From assembly GCA_963678675.1 (NCBI GenBank), contig OY783197.1, forward strand, positions 15,618,402 to 15,682,401: a DNA stretch of 64,000 nucleotides, given 5' to 3'. The DNA comes from Xiphydria camelus (taxonomy: Eukaryota; Arthropoda; Insecta; Hymenoptera; Xiphydriidae). Below are positions 53,690 to 63,548 of this stretch, one piece after another (within the stretch, counting starts at the first letter, position 1; each line of letters opens with the position of its first letter). The notes under the pieces are model-generated. The model did no database searches. It had not been told where the DNA came from and saw only the letters and a program-made list of their open reading frames with translations. A program made the position numbers and the translations under genes.

Positions 53690-54305
53690 TTTATGCCATT
53701 ACCATTTTCATAATTTTATCATTACACCTTTTTCCTTACACATCTCGCTCTCGCTGTCGTCGGGTTTCCAAACGATGCGCGAGTAAAATTTTGGACCGCC
53801 CGATACGAACAATATTATGTACATAGCTACCAATACCATAGTTTTTGAGCTCGTCAATGATGTCGCCGAGGAAACAGCTGGTTAGTGGTTCATGTGGCGC
53901 GATACGTAAATAACCGAATTGGTTTAGTACAGGTCTATCTAAACGCTCGAGATAATTGTACAGTTTTAAGCGCACTTATGTCGTGATATACGTGGCTATC
54001 ATGACATTTGCCATAGACAATGCGATGCCTCGTTTCTGCAGACATACAAAACACAGAGAACATCGTCGTTTACGGCAAGACGCCGGTGATCTCCACCTCG
54101 GGATCGCACAGCATTTCTATGAATCGTTGACGAGTTTTGATAATTTCGGTTTTCGGTAAAATCTCCCGTTGATCGAATTTACCCCTGAACGAATTTAAGC
54201 ATAATTTTGCAAGAGATCGAAGGCCGGGAATTTTTGAAATTTTTGTGGCGTCTAACTTGATACCCTCCGATTTCTTGTACTCCCTGATGTAACGAATTTT
54301 CATAT
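53690..54305 (-). pseudogene. Protein-primed DNA polymerase B fragment (Polinton/Maverick type)
   Basis: On the minus strand: KSEGIKLDATKISKIPGLRS, then the K-x3-N-S-F motif LAKLCLNSFRGKF (its usual Trp is Arg), QREILPKTEIIKTRQRF, CDPEVEITGV. After frameshifts comes KLYNYLERLDRPVL; the DTDS metal-binding box is reduced to TNSVIYV. Then GDIIDELKNYGIGSY and, in the next frame, SGGPKFYSRIV. Motif order fits DNA_pol_B_2 polymerases of Polintons and related virus-like elements. The polymerase would copy the element with a protein primer. It is clearly dead, and no capsid or integrase gene was found near it. Confidence 0.8.
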
Positions 54306-54542
54306 TCTGCCCAACTATGGAGAAAGGCAATAACTGCTAATCGGCAAACTTGTGGAAAATCAACTGTAACTTTGATGCTTTTAGCCGAAAGGTTTCCAAG
54401 ACAGATTACTAATAAAACCTAGCTTTAACATTAAAAAAGGGTACAAAATTTGGGTACAAAATGATTCAAGATACTCAATGGTACCAAAAAACGCATCTCA
54501 GTTTGTTTGGCTAGTTACTGCCTTTCTCCATAGTTGGGCAGT
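54306..54542. mobile_element. MITE within the polymerase fragment
   Basis: CTGCCCAACTATGGAGAAAG at both ends (opposite strands), continuing GCA(A/G)TAACT. Interior about 175 bp, AT-rich. No clear duplication. Confidence 0.75.
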
Positions 54543-55039
54543 ATCGTCGTCGACGCAATTCAACGGCCAACTGCTGGCCTCTTAAGGATGTATATCACCT
54601 ATATAGTCTGAGCCAGAAGTTTGTTGAATCAAAATATGTCGATTTCGATTTGATTTGCGTGAAAACATGAGAAAAGCGTCTTAAATGATATAATAAATGT
54701 CATTATATCTGTCGAATGCTTTTTTTACTATTTTTAAAATGCATTTAAGCTAATTTGACAATATTTCATTTCTTGAGAAAAACTTTTATATCTAACTCTC
54801 TGTATAAATAGATGCAACTATAAAAAATAAAAATGTAGAAATAGTATAGTCATACTAGGCTCTTCGCGTCATAGTAAGAATGAAGCACTATGTATTTAAC
54901 ATTTATTTATATAATTAAAAAGAAAAAGTGAAAAGCAATAACTTTTTAATTAAATTGATAAGCTGCGCCCAATGAATGTGCGAAATGTGGCAACAACGCT
55001 AAGTTTGTATTTACGTGCTTCATAGTTGCCAGCCCTGGG

Positions 55040-55347
55040 CGGCCTTTCTCGAGTCACTCGCAAAGTTACGTATACGCATCTTAGCCAATAGACCAACCAG
55101 GATCAAGTATTCCGTTGTGGTGGAGGTCCTGATTGGTCTACTCGCTAAGAAACGTATACGTTTCTCTTGCGAGTGATTCGAGAAAGGCCCCCCTGGGCCC
55201 CCTTTCTCGAGTCACTCACAAAGTTACGTATACGCATCTTAGCGAATAGACCAATCAGGACCCCCACCACAACGGAATACTTGATCCTGATTGGTCTATT
55301 CGCTAAGATGCGTATACGTAACTTTGCGAGTGACTCGAGAAAGGCCC
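55040..55347. mobile_element. Two adjacent copies of a 150-bp hairpin MITE
   Basis: Each copy starts CCTTTCTCGAGTCACTC and mirrors itself (GAGTGACTCGAGAAAGG), with CGTATACGCATCTTAGC and AATAGACCAA(T/C)CAGGA in each arm. Copy 1 about 55040-55189, copy 2 about 55199-55347. CCCTGGGC occurs before copy 1 and between the copies, perhaps an 8-bp duplication. Confidence 0.8.
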
Positions 55348-55386
55348 CCCTGCAGCGTCCATATTTGAACCAAAATTTCTTTAAAA

Positions 55387-55595
55387 ATGTCGGGATATCG
55401 ATGGAAAGGAAAACTCGTGACAAGAAAAGTGTACGAAAGCCGGATTGAGCTGTCACAAAGATCGAAGAAGAAAAGAAAACTGGAAGACCCGCCAATGGTG
55501 CACCATGAAAAAGAAGAAAACATCGAAAACGATGCATACGACATAACTTGCGACTCCGATGCGTCCATAACCTTAAATTCACCCTCGGCTAGGTA
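55387..55595 (+). pseudogene. Kolobok/Mutator-like transposase N-terminal fragment
   Basis: MSGYRWKGKLVTRKVYESRI then ELSQRSKKKRKLEDPPMV and an acidic stretch. The (R/Y)W(K/N)GK start with basic residues parallels the start of the transposase at 14304 (MYRWNGKIRSEKQYKKR). It agrees with the TTAA target site. Confidence 0.6.
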
Positions 55596-56021
55596 TTCTT
55601 ACGCCTCTGTCATAAGAATTTTTTCTCGCGGTTTCTTGGATAGTACCTCCTGCACTCCACTACATGCAAGCGTTGTTGCCACGTTTAACGTGCCTTTCTA
55701 CCAAAATTGAAATTTTTATGGAATAACTCGAAAATGGGATAGGCGAAGTTCATGAAATTTGGCATGAACATTAACCCCTAACCTCTTAGTAAACCAGACA
55801 AATTTCAAGAATTTTTCTTAATTATTTCGTGTTAATTCACAGTTTAATATCCGTCGATTTAATGTTTCTCCATATGAACCCGTGTAAAATTAGTGAAATT
55901 TCATTGCTGCATAACTTTTTAACTAGACAGACAATCGACTTCAAATTTTGCAGGTTAACTTGTTTTAATCATATACACTGCCTGTGCAAATTTCATAAAG
56001 TTCTGTTCGGATTCGATATAC

Positions 56022-56418
56022 AGGATGTCCCGTGGATAACGCAAGATTTGAATTTCCCCCACATTTGACTTTGGTAGTGCTTGGAACGGTGCTGTAGTTA
56101 GAGTTGGCTTCAGAAGAGTGCGCTGCGTTCTTACGAGTCGTGTTTCCGCGAAACCTGTATGATTATTTCTCATCACTTCTACACACTATTTATCATTATT
56201 TACAAATTCAGTTAATTTCGAGGTTAGACGCTTCGATCTCCCAAATTGACAGTTCCCGGGCAATCAGACGTTTTACACTTTTCGCTCTCGAAACACGGCT
56301 CGTAAGAACACAGCGCACTCTTCTGAAGCCAACTCTAACTACAGCACCGTTCCAAGCACTACCAAAGTCAAATGTCAGGGAAATTCAAATACTTGCGTTA
56401 TCCACGGGACATACTGTA
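56022..56418. mobile_element. 397-bp MITE, TAGTTAGAGTTGG family
   Basis: CAGGATGTCCCGTGGATAAC and its mirror CAGTATGTCCCGTGGATAAC, TA-flanked (56020-56021, 56419-56420). Arms of about 130 bp contain GTAGTTAGAGTTGGCTTC and AGAAGAGTGCGCTG. The same core recurs at 61405-62220 and 63180-63410. Confidence 0.85.
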
Positions 56419-56436
56419 TAGGTGATACATCTTTAA

Positions 56437-56829
56437 GGAGGGTCCTCAGTTCAATTTAAGGGTAAAGAGTGGGGGTAAACTTCAAAGGTGCCGACAGTCA
56501 GCTGCAACTTGTAGAAAAAAAATATTAACTTTAAAAATACAATGATTCTTACGGAAAACCTTCTGAAATAGTTTCTTTTGATTATCTTTGAGTTTGGCAC
56601 TTTGGATTTTATTTTTCCAATTGTCAAATTATTAATTCCGAATTTTATAAATGAATTAGATTTATTGAATAAACTTGGCAACCACACTTTTTTGGAACAA
56701 GTGGTTGGTATTGTTCCGGCCGGTAAAATCGGAACGTTACCATCGAAACTTGCGCGGTTGTGATGACAAGTCATATGTTAATGAGGTTATGTCCTGTGTT
56801 CACGACTGCAAGCAAGGGCACCTAATTTG
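56437..56829. other. Unassigned AT-rich DNA
   Basis: Short open frames on both strands (56451-56774) carry no motif I can support. Confidence 0.4.
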
Positions 56830-56990
56830 AAGAATTTGTTTCCGGTAAGTTCGCTAGTGTTTGGAGGTCCAGTACGATTTCGATTGGCTAGAGCGATAGG
56901 TGGCACTTGGCAACGTCGATCGCTCTGGCCAATCGAAATCGTTCTGGACCTCCAAACACTAACGAACCTACCGGGAACAAATTGTTCAAA
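56830..56990. mobile_element. 160-bp hairpin MITE
   Basis: AATTTGTTTCCGGTAAGTTC and CGATTTCGATTGGC on the left are mirrored by GCCAATCGAAATCG and GAACCTACCGGGAACAAATT on the right. Loop about 25 bp. Confidence 0.8.
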
Positions 56991-57364
56991 TTATGTGCCA
57001 GTGAAGCACATTGTTATTTTATGAAGAGAAAAATTTAAAGAAAGCGATGGAGCATCAAGGACAGTCGTGAGTAAAAGGAAAATTTATTTTAAAAAGTGCC
57101 TGCAATAAAATGAAAGCAGCTGTTGGTTGGCAAATGCAATAAGGGGAGGATTGCCGTCAAAAGGAAAATACATGACGAAAGGAAATATTAAGTATCACCC
57201 TCGGTCGGCCAACATTGATGAACTTTACTAAAATATTAATAATCAGATAAGAATTTTATCAAACGAAAAAGGATCTCAACCTCAACAGTTTTTTTCTGGA
57301 TCAAGTATTTATAAAAGTTATGTATGTTGATATTTTTGATACTCCTTCAAAATAAATAAGTTTA

Positions 57365-57840
57365 CTTTAACCCGTAGTGGTCACACTGGGTCCAGTGGAC
57401 CCCAGGCTAACTTTGCGTCTACGTACCATATGTCCGCGATCAAACCGACCATAGGCAAATTGCTAGTTTTTTGCATGAGCACCCCCGTGGGTCTCCTCGT
57501 CCAATAGAATCACCGGAGAAGCGTGAATGCGCATGCGTAGTCATCCGCGGGTGTTGGCGTCGACAACAAGTTCAGATCGGTTATTTCGGTTATCTACACG
57601 CGACTCTACTAAACTTCCTCTTGAAAATTCCCCAGCGACAGAATCCGAGTCGCCGGGTATACCTTCGAAAAGACGGTTTAGAATAGAACTTATGACGCCT
57701 TCAGTGGTTGTTTGAAGGTACTACAAAAAGTTTAAAGGGTTTTCGAAAGTCAGCGTGACGTCATTGCGTCTGTAAACAACGATTTGTACGGACGTTTTTC
57801 TTTCTGGGGTCCAGCAGACCCAATGTGACCATAGTGTGGC
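57365..57840. mobile_element. Possible piggyBac-type fragment
   Basis: TTAACCCGTAGTGGTCACAC then TGGGTCCAGTGGACCCC at the left; the mirror CCAGCAGACCCAATGTGACCA lies near 57813-57834. TTAA next to CCC is typical of piggyBac ends, but no right TTAA was seen and coding frames inside show no transposase motif. Confidence 0.4.
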
Positions 57841-57887
57841 AAAATCAGAAAAAAACGTGTGCTCAAAAAAATGTTTTTTTTCATTAA

Positions 57888-57963
57888 GGGCCGGTTTTTC
57901 CAACACGGTATAAACGCGGTATAGCGCTATACCGAGTTTATACCGTGTTGGTAAAACCGGCCC
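57888..57963. mobile_element. 76-bp palindromic PIF/Harbinger MITE, TAA duplication
   Basis: GGGCCGGTTTTTCCAACACG and GGGCCGGTTTTACCAACACG (opposite strands) meet around GGTATAGCGCTATACC. TAA at 57885-57887 and 57964-57966. The same end occurs at 1950-1985. Confidence 0.88.
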
Positions 57964-58280
57964 TAAGTGTGATTGAAAACGGAAGTATTAGAGCACGTAC
58001 TGTCATTTCTTTCTTTTTTGCCACAATCGGTCGAATGTATGTGCTGATTGCGCTGGACAAAAGTAGTTTTTCAGTTCCTATAAATTTGTTTTACTTTTCG
58101 TAATGTCATTACCCCCACAAAAACAGATTCTCTGTAAAAAAGGCGGCATGTTCATTCAGTGCCAACAAAAATTGATACGTAAAATACTCTCCAAAAAAGA
58201 TTTGAAATCAATTAAGAGATCGCCATGTTCAAGATTTATATATAAAAAGTAAAAAGCATCATTTGAAAGGAAAATTATTA

Positions 58281-58418
58281 GGTTCGTTCCAACAAACACG
58301 AGAACTGGTTCTGAACTCGACGGAGTGTGCGCAGTTTGACTTTTGGGACGGCTAGGTCAGACTGCGCAGACTCCGTTGAGTTCAGAACCAGTTCTCGTGT
58401 TAGTTGGAACGAACCTAT
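58281..58418. mobile_element. 138-bp hairpin within the left arm
   Basis: AGGTTCGTTCCAACAAACAC then GAGAACTGGTTCTGAACTC mirrored by GAGTTCAGAACCAGTTCTCG and TTGGAACGAACCT. Its inverted sister is at 61230-61368, so it predates or accompanied the arm duplication. Confidence 0.85.
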
Positions 58419-59199
58419 TGTAAATCAAGTTACTACAAAATTCGACTAAAAAAATTTTTTTTTTAATTTTAATAAAATTTATTTATAATCATAAGTGCAT
58501 AAACATCGAGTATAATTCTGTGTCTGAATTTTTTATTTTGAAGTAAAAAAACGCGGCGTTCTTTTTTATTAAAATTTATTTATAAAGGGTCTCGCCGTAT
58601 TTCCATATGAAAAATTCCCCGGCACTAATTAACTTTGTTAAACCTTTTATTTATTGCTTTTTATCCAAAATACCTCCACAACAAATTTCAGACCGCTAAC
58701 TTCACGTACAAGGGAAATAGGGGGTTAACAACAATTAACGTTACCATTTTTTTTCTCTGGAACTATAAAAGATATCAAAGTCGTTCAAAAACTAAATTGT
58801 AGGTCTTCGTGAGTAGTATATTATATATTTTCTCGACGGCATAAAAGCACTGTTTAAAGGTGTAAATTTAAAAAAATAGGTTTTGCAATGGAAAATTTAT
58901 AACAATTGCTGGAGATACACCAACCAAAAAAATCATATAGAATCATCAATTAGTGAGCTGTTATATAAAAAAATTGTCAAATAGTTTAATTTGGTGGAAG
59001 ACAGTAAAAAAATTGAATAACCTTTAACGCGTTTACGCCGGCGCAGCGCGGTACTCAGTGCCAGCGTGAACGTGTTAATTCATATTATATTATGTATATT
59101 TATTTATTTATTAATTATGTATGTACAATATCTATATTGTTTTATAATATACATAATATACAATAATGTGTACAAAAAACAAATAATTCGTATGATTTA

Positions 59200-59430
59200 C
59201 ATAATCTTGGTAGATGAGTTGGTTACATCAAATATAGTGGTATATATTTCGGCAGGTCTAACGATTTTAGATTTTTTAGATTTAGCGGATACGTGACTAA
59301 TAATAAATTATAGCAGCTATATGCGAACTGCATCCTGCCGTCCTACTGCCATTAGCACAATCAAAAGTAGTGTACCTTAGTACATCCTTGTAACTGTTCA
59401 CGTTTGGCTAAATTGCTGGGATTTTTTTCT
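59200..59430 (-). pseudogene. Inverted partial copy of the SWIM region (left arm)
   Basis: Minus strand reads FDCANGSRTAGCSSHIAAII then YYLL, and about 180 bp downstream becomes the mirrored arm. It corresponds to about 60180-60400. Confidence 0.6.
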
Positions 59431-59842
59431 TCACACACATTTACGATAAAAATATTCCATAGGTAATGAAAATATGAGCCAAACACAACCTTGTTCCGTC
59501 GCACAATAAACGGACTTCTAAATGTCGGTTCTTACCACTCGATATCGCGATCTATGTACCTCTCTAATCTAGAGTCAATCTCGCCATCAGTCACAACGGT
59601 GAGGCGGTATGTTTCCGTGAATCTAGGATACTAATGAGCTTGTAGCCCCGCGCCTTTCCCGAAAAGTCTAATTAACGAATGTTTTTCGCAGTACACACTC
59701 TAATAGATAGGTACCGCTATATTTCGAATGCTAAGTCAGCTTGTAAAGGGGAGAAATGACGAATTCAATAGATGACCGACCGGATAAATGTAATAATACC
59801 TGTCTTATCAAGTCTCTTTATCATTCCGCGTAGCCTGACTCA

Positions 59843-60415
59843 TTGCTAACTAGAACTGGAATTCGGAAAATACCCAATGTCAGCCCTTGTTCTAAACTTT
59901 CCTCTAGCCAATCAGGGCGCAATGCATCAATCCACGCTACTCCCACCGTAATCCAATTAATTTATTACCAATTATTTCGGGAATTTACTGAAGACGATCT
60001 CAAGATATTATTTACAGGCACATATCAAATGTCACAAGCAATATGTTATCTCGCGGAAATAATGCATGACGAGAACACTTTAAATGTCGAATATTTAATG
60101 GACTGAAAATATTATCAAAAAATTAAAGTTCGTTCACGCCATATAATATAAATAGTAAAATGTACCAGTGCTACATTGAATATCGGCCAAACGTGAATAG
60201 CTACAAGGGTATCCTAAGATACACTTGTGACTGTGCTAATGGCAGTAGGACTGTAGGGTGCTGTTCGCATGTAGCTGCCATAATTTATTATTTGTCATAA
60301 AGCCGCTACAAGTCTAAAATCGTTAGACCAGCCGAAATATTGACAAATATATTTGACGTAACCACATTATCTACCACCGTTGAGGAGAATAGTGATGATA
60401 ACTAAAGTCATGAAC
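59843..60415 (+). pseudogene. SWIM zinc-finger transposon protein remnant
   Basis: FTEDDLKILFTGTYQMSQAI and CYLAEIMHDENTLNVEYL, a stop, then VRSRHINSKMYQCYIEYRPN, VNSYKGILRYTCDCANGSRT and VGCCSHVAAIIYYLS (C-x-C ... C-x-H, the SWIM pattern), then KIVRPAEILTNIFDVTT. This looks like the C-terminal region of a TE-encoded protein with SWIM finger, as in several MULE-like families. Two in-frame stops. Confidence 0.65.
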
Positions 60416-60431
60416 AGGGCCTGTTAATAGT

Positions 60432-60575
60432 AGGACAGTAGGATGCAGTTTGCATATAGCTGCTATAATTTATTATTAGTCACGTACCCGCTAAATGTAA
60501 AAAATCTAAAATCGTTAGACCTGCCGAAATATTTACCACTATATTTGATGTAACCAACTCATCTACCAAGATTAT
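60432..60575 (+). pseudogene. Direct partial copy of the SWIM region (right arm)
   Basis: AGTAGGACAGTAGGATGCAG to GACCTGCCGAAATATTTACC repeats about 60240-60345 in the same orientation and starts the right arm. The Cys pair is partly lost. Confidence 0.6.
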
Positions 60576-61404
60576 GTAAATCATACGAATTATTTGTTTT
60601 TTGTACACATTATTGTATATTATGTATATTATAAAACAATATAGATATTGTGCATACATAATTAATTAATAAATAAATATACATAATATAATATGAATTA
60701 ACACGTTCACGCTGGCACTGAGTACCGCGCTGCGCCGGCGTGAACGCGTTAAAGGTTATTCAATTTTTTTACTGTCTTCCTCCAAATTAAACTATTTGAC
60801 AATTTTTTTATATAACAGCTCACTAATTGATGATTCTATATGATTTTTTTTGGTTGGTGTATCTCCAGCAATTGTTATAAATTTTCCATTGCAAAACCTA
60901 TTTTTTTAAATTTACACCTTTAAACAGTGCTTTTATGCCGTCGAAAAAATATATAATATACTACTCACGAAGACCTATAATCTAGTTTTTGAACGACTTT
61001 GATATCTTTTATAGTTCCAGAGAAAAAAAATAGTAACGTTAATTGTTGTTAACCCCCTATTTCCCTTGTACGGGAAGTTAGCGGTCTGAAATTTGTTGTG
61101 GAGGTATTTTGGATAAAAAGCAATAAACAAAAGGTTTAACAAAGTTAATTAGTGCCGGGGCATTTTTCATATGGAAATACGGCGAGACCCTTTTTTTAGT
61201 CGAATTTTGTAGTAACTTGATTTACAATAGGTTCGTTCCAACTAACACGAGAACTGGTCCTGAACTCAACGGAGTCTGCGCAGTCTGACCTAGCCGTCCC
61301 AAGTCAAACTGCGCATACTCCATCGAGTTCAGAACCAGTTCTCGTGTTTGTTGGAACGAACCTAATAATTTTCCTTTCAAATGATGCGTTTTACTTTTTA
61401 TATA

Positions 61405-62220
61405 CCGCATGTCCTATGGCCAACCGCACAGGTGAGCTGCGACCTGAATTCTTGACTTCGGCAGTATTTATAGTACCTACAGTTAGAGTGGGCTTCAGAC
61501 GAGTGCGCTGCATAAGAACGAAAAGTGTCGACTGCTCTTCTAATAGCTGTCAATTTGGGAGATCGAAGCGTTTCGTGTAACCTCAAAACCGTAAAGTTTT
61601 AAATTAGTAGTGAATAATTTGTAGAAAAGTGATGAGAAATAATCATAAATAATCGTCCGAATTGACAGCCATCGGGAAATCAGACGACGCTTTTCGCTCT
61701 TACGCTGCGTTCTTACGAAAAGTGTGAAACGTCTGATCTCCCGATGGCTATCAATTCGGGAGATCGAAGTCTAAGCTCGAAATCGTGAATCTTTGAATAA
61801 ATGGTAAGTAATGTTCAGAAGTGAGAGTTAACAATCATTCGGGTTTTTTCGATGTTCAACCGAATTACACGCCTCATACCTATTTGTTTAAGAAATTATT
61901 TCCGCGCTAGCACCGCGCGTGTCTAGGAAGTAGTTTTACGAAGTGGCGTGAGCGATACCTAAGGTGTCAATTCGGAAGATTATTTACGATTATTTCTCAT
62001 CACTTCTACAAATTATTCACTACTAATTCAAAACTTTACGATTTTGAGGTCACACGAAACGCTTCGATCTCCCGAATTGACAGCTATTAGAAGAGCAGTC
62101 GACACTTTTCGTTCTTATGCAGCGCACTCGTCTGAAGCCCACTCTAACTGTACCATAAATACTGCCGAAGTCAAGAATTCAGGTCGCAGCTCACCTGCGC
62201 GGTTGGCCATAGGACATGCG
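61405..62220. mobile_element. 816-bp MITE in the right arm, TAGTTAGAGTTGG family
   Basis: CCGCATGTCCTATGGCCAAC at both ends on opposite strands, TA flanks (61403-61404, 62221-62222). Arms of about 260 bp include CGAATTCTTGACTTCGGCAG-like and AGTTAGAGTGGGCTTCAGAC sequence and TGATGAGAAATAATC. The middle (61660-61760) is another smaller inverted unit ending CCGAATTGACAGCCATCGGG. The left arm of the big palindrome has no such insert. Confidence 0.85.
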
Positions 62221-62397
62221 GTATAAATCTTGAACATGGCGATCTTAATTGATTTCAAACCTTTTTTGGAGAGTATTTTACGTATCAATCTTTGTTTGCA
62301 CTGAATGAACATGCCGCTTTTTTTTACAGAGAATCTGTTTTAGTGGGGGGATTTCACTACTTTTTGGAATTTTCATCAGGAGAATATGTACATGTAG

Positions 62398-62611
62398 GAG
62401 AATAGCTTTTTTATAACACGTGCATCGAAAGTGGTGCTTTTCATGCTAGTTTTACGGGACGAAAATAGCAAATTGCACGCTAGGATAGAAAAGTTGAGCT
62501 CGCGCATGCGCAGTTTATACTTGCTTCACTTTCGTCCCTTGGGTAAATTTTCGTTCACTTTCGTCCCTGAAAACTAGCATGAACAGCACCACTTGCATTC
62601 ACTTGTTATAA
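62398..62611. mobile_element. About 210-bp hairpin element
   Basis: TTATAACACGTGCATCGAAA and ATGCTAGTTTTACGGGACGA on the left are mirrored by TTTCGTCCCTGAAAACTAGC and CATTCACTTGTTATAA on the right. Confidence 0.75.
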
Positions 62612-62618
62612 AAAATAT

Positions 62619-62742
62619 TGTGTGCAACACGGACCAAAGTTGGCGCCGACGAGTGTGATTGCAGCCCTCGCTTCGCTCGGGCAGCAAACTTCACACTCGC
62701 GTCGGCGATCGCCAATTTTCAGCCCTTGTTGCACAATATACT
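62619..62742. mobile_element. About 120-bp hairpin element with CCCTCGCTTCGCTCGGG core
   Basis: TGTGCAACACGGACC, TTGGCGCCGACGAGTGTG and GCCCTCGCTTCGCTCGGGC (62672-62690) fold against CACACTCGCGTCGGCGATCG and TTGTTGCACAATAT. The core resembles those of some Helitron 3' ends but no CTRR follows. Confidence 0.6.
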
Positions 62743-63104
62743 ATTCACGCTGGAATAGTTGAATGAAACGAGAAGCGCGTATTGCAATGAATGTACCGTG
62801 GGTAATCGGCGCTCGGTGACAAGCCTGACATTCTCCAATGTCCATCGAGTCATCTTTTTACGGACAGGAAACGAGCTAGATCCTCTTCGGTTGCACCTGT
62901 ACGAGATGACATGTCAGAAAATCGTGAATCTTCATGAAAATCTTCTAACCTACTCGTTCTGCAGTAATACTTAATTCCCCAGAACGATTCGTTCGTGAAA
63001 GGATTTCCATAAATAACTCCGTATATCCGCGGGCAAACCAATCAAAGTTATATCTGTGACCGATAACTTGAAATTTAACTTCGGCGGTCGGTAAGGTATA
63101 CCGT
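62743..63104. other. Unassigned DNA
   Basis: One 71-codon frame (62759-62974) without motif. Nothing else supported. Confidence 0.4.
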
Positions 63105-63485
63105 ACCGTATGTATCATCCCGAATTAAACAAGCAGATATACCGACATTGCCGAAACTTTACCGACGGTCAAGAATTTTATAGTTAGAGTTGGCTTGAGA
63201 AGAGTGCGCTGTGTGTGCTGCGTGAGAGCGAAAAGTGTCAAACGTCTGATTTCCCGATAGCTGTCAATTCGGAAAATCGAAGTATTGAATAATAGACGAA
63301 ACACTTCGATCTCTTGAATTAACAGCTATCAGGAAATCAGACGTTTGACACTTTTCGCTCTCACGCAGCACACACAGCGCACTCTTCTCAAGCCAACTCT
63401 AACTATAAAATTCTTGACCGTCGGTAAAGTTTTCGACAATGTCGGTATCTCTGCTTGTTTAATTCGGGATGATACATACGGTATG
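63105..63485. mobile_element. 380-bp near-perfect palindrome
   Basis: CCGTATGTATCATCCCGAAT to CTGTCAATTCGG is mirrored by AATTAACAGCTATC to TACATACGG. The arms contain TACCGACATTGCCGAAACTT (TACCGACGGTCAAGAATTTT) and the TAGTTAGAGTTGG family core. Confidence 0.85.
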
Positions 63486-63548
63486 TCTGACGGCAAACGC
63501 AACAAAATTTCGGAAGTTTTTGTTGCGCTTGCCGTCAGACATACGGTA
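63477..63548. mobile_element. 70-bp hairpin
   Basis: TACGGTATGTCTGACGGCAA and GCAACAAAA mirrored by TTTTTGTTGCGC and TTGCCGTCAGACATACGGTA. It abuts the previous palindrome. Confidence 0.8.

Larger units (their letters stand above)
54586..56432 (+). mobile_element. TTAA element with a Kolobok-type transposase N-terminus
   Basis: TTAA at 54582-54585 and 56433-56436 flanks GGATGTATATCACCTATA and AGATGTATCACCTATA (opposite strand). It holds two hairpin MITEs (55040-55347), a coding fragment (55387-55590) and another MITE (56022-56418) close to its right end. Confidence 0.75.
58110..62355. mobile_element. Giant foldback element, about 4.2 kb, enclosing SWIM-protein remnants
   Basis: Left arm about 58110-59430 and right arm about 60430-61400 plus 62223-62355 are inverted copies. 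Outer block GAATCTGT...GCGGCATGTTCATTCAGTG (58125-58165) mirrors 62285-62340. Inner block GGTCTCGCCGTATTTCCATA (58588) mirrors 61174-61193, and CGCCGGCGCAGCGCGGTACT (59037) mirrors 60725-60745. A 140-bp hairpin (58281-58418) is also duplicated inverted (61230-61368). A MITE (61405-62220) interrupts the right arm. The centre 59430-60430 holds a TE gene remnant. Confidence 0.88.

Noticed and set aside
57527..57715. Frame inside the possible piggyBac fragment
   Set aside because: No piggyBac catalytic Asp motifs or CRD-type Cys pattern; similarity limited to the terminal bases.
59066..59296. 76-codon plus-strand frame
   Set aside because: It is AT-rich arm sequence of the palindrome, mirrored at 60500-60720; hydrophobic content is due to ATA/TTA codons.
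62619..62742. Helitron 3' end
   Set aside because: The CCCTCGCTTCGCTCGGG hairpin is similar, but there is no following CTRR/T and it lies within a larger inverted repeat.
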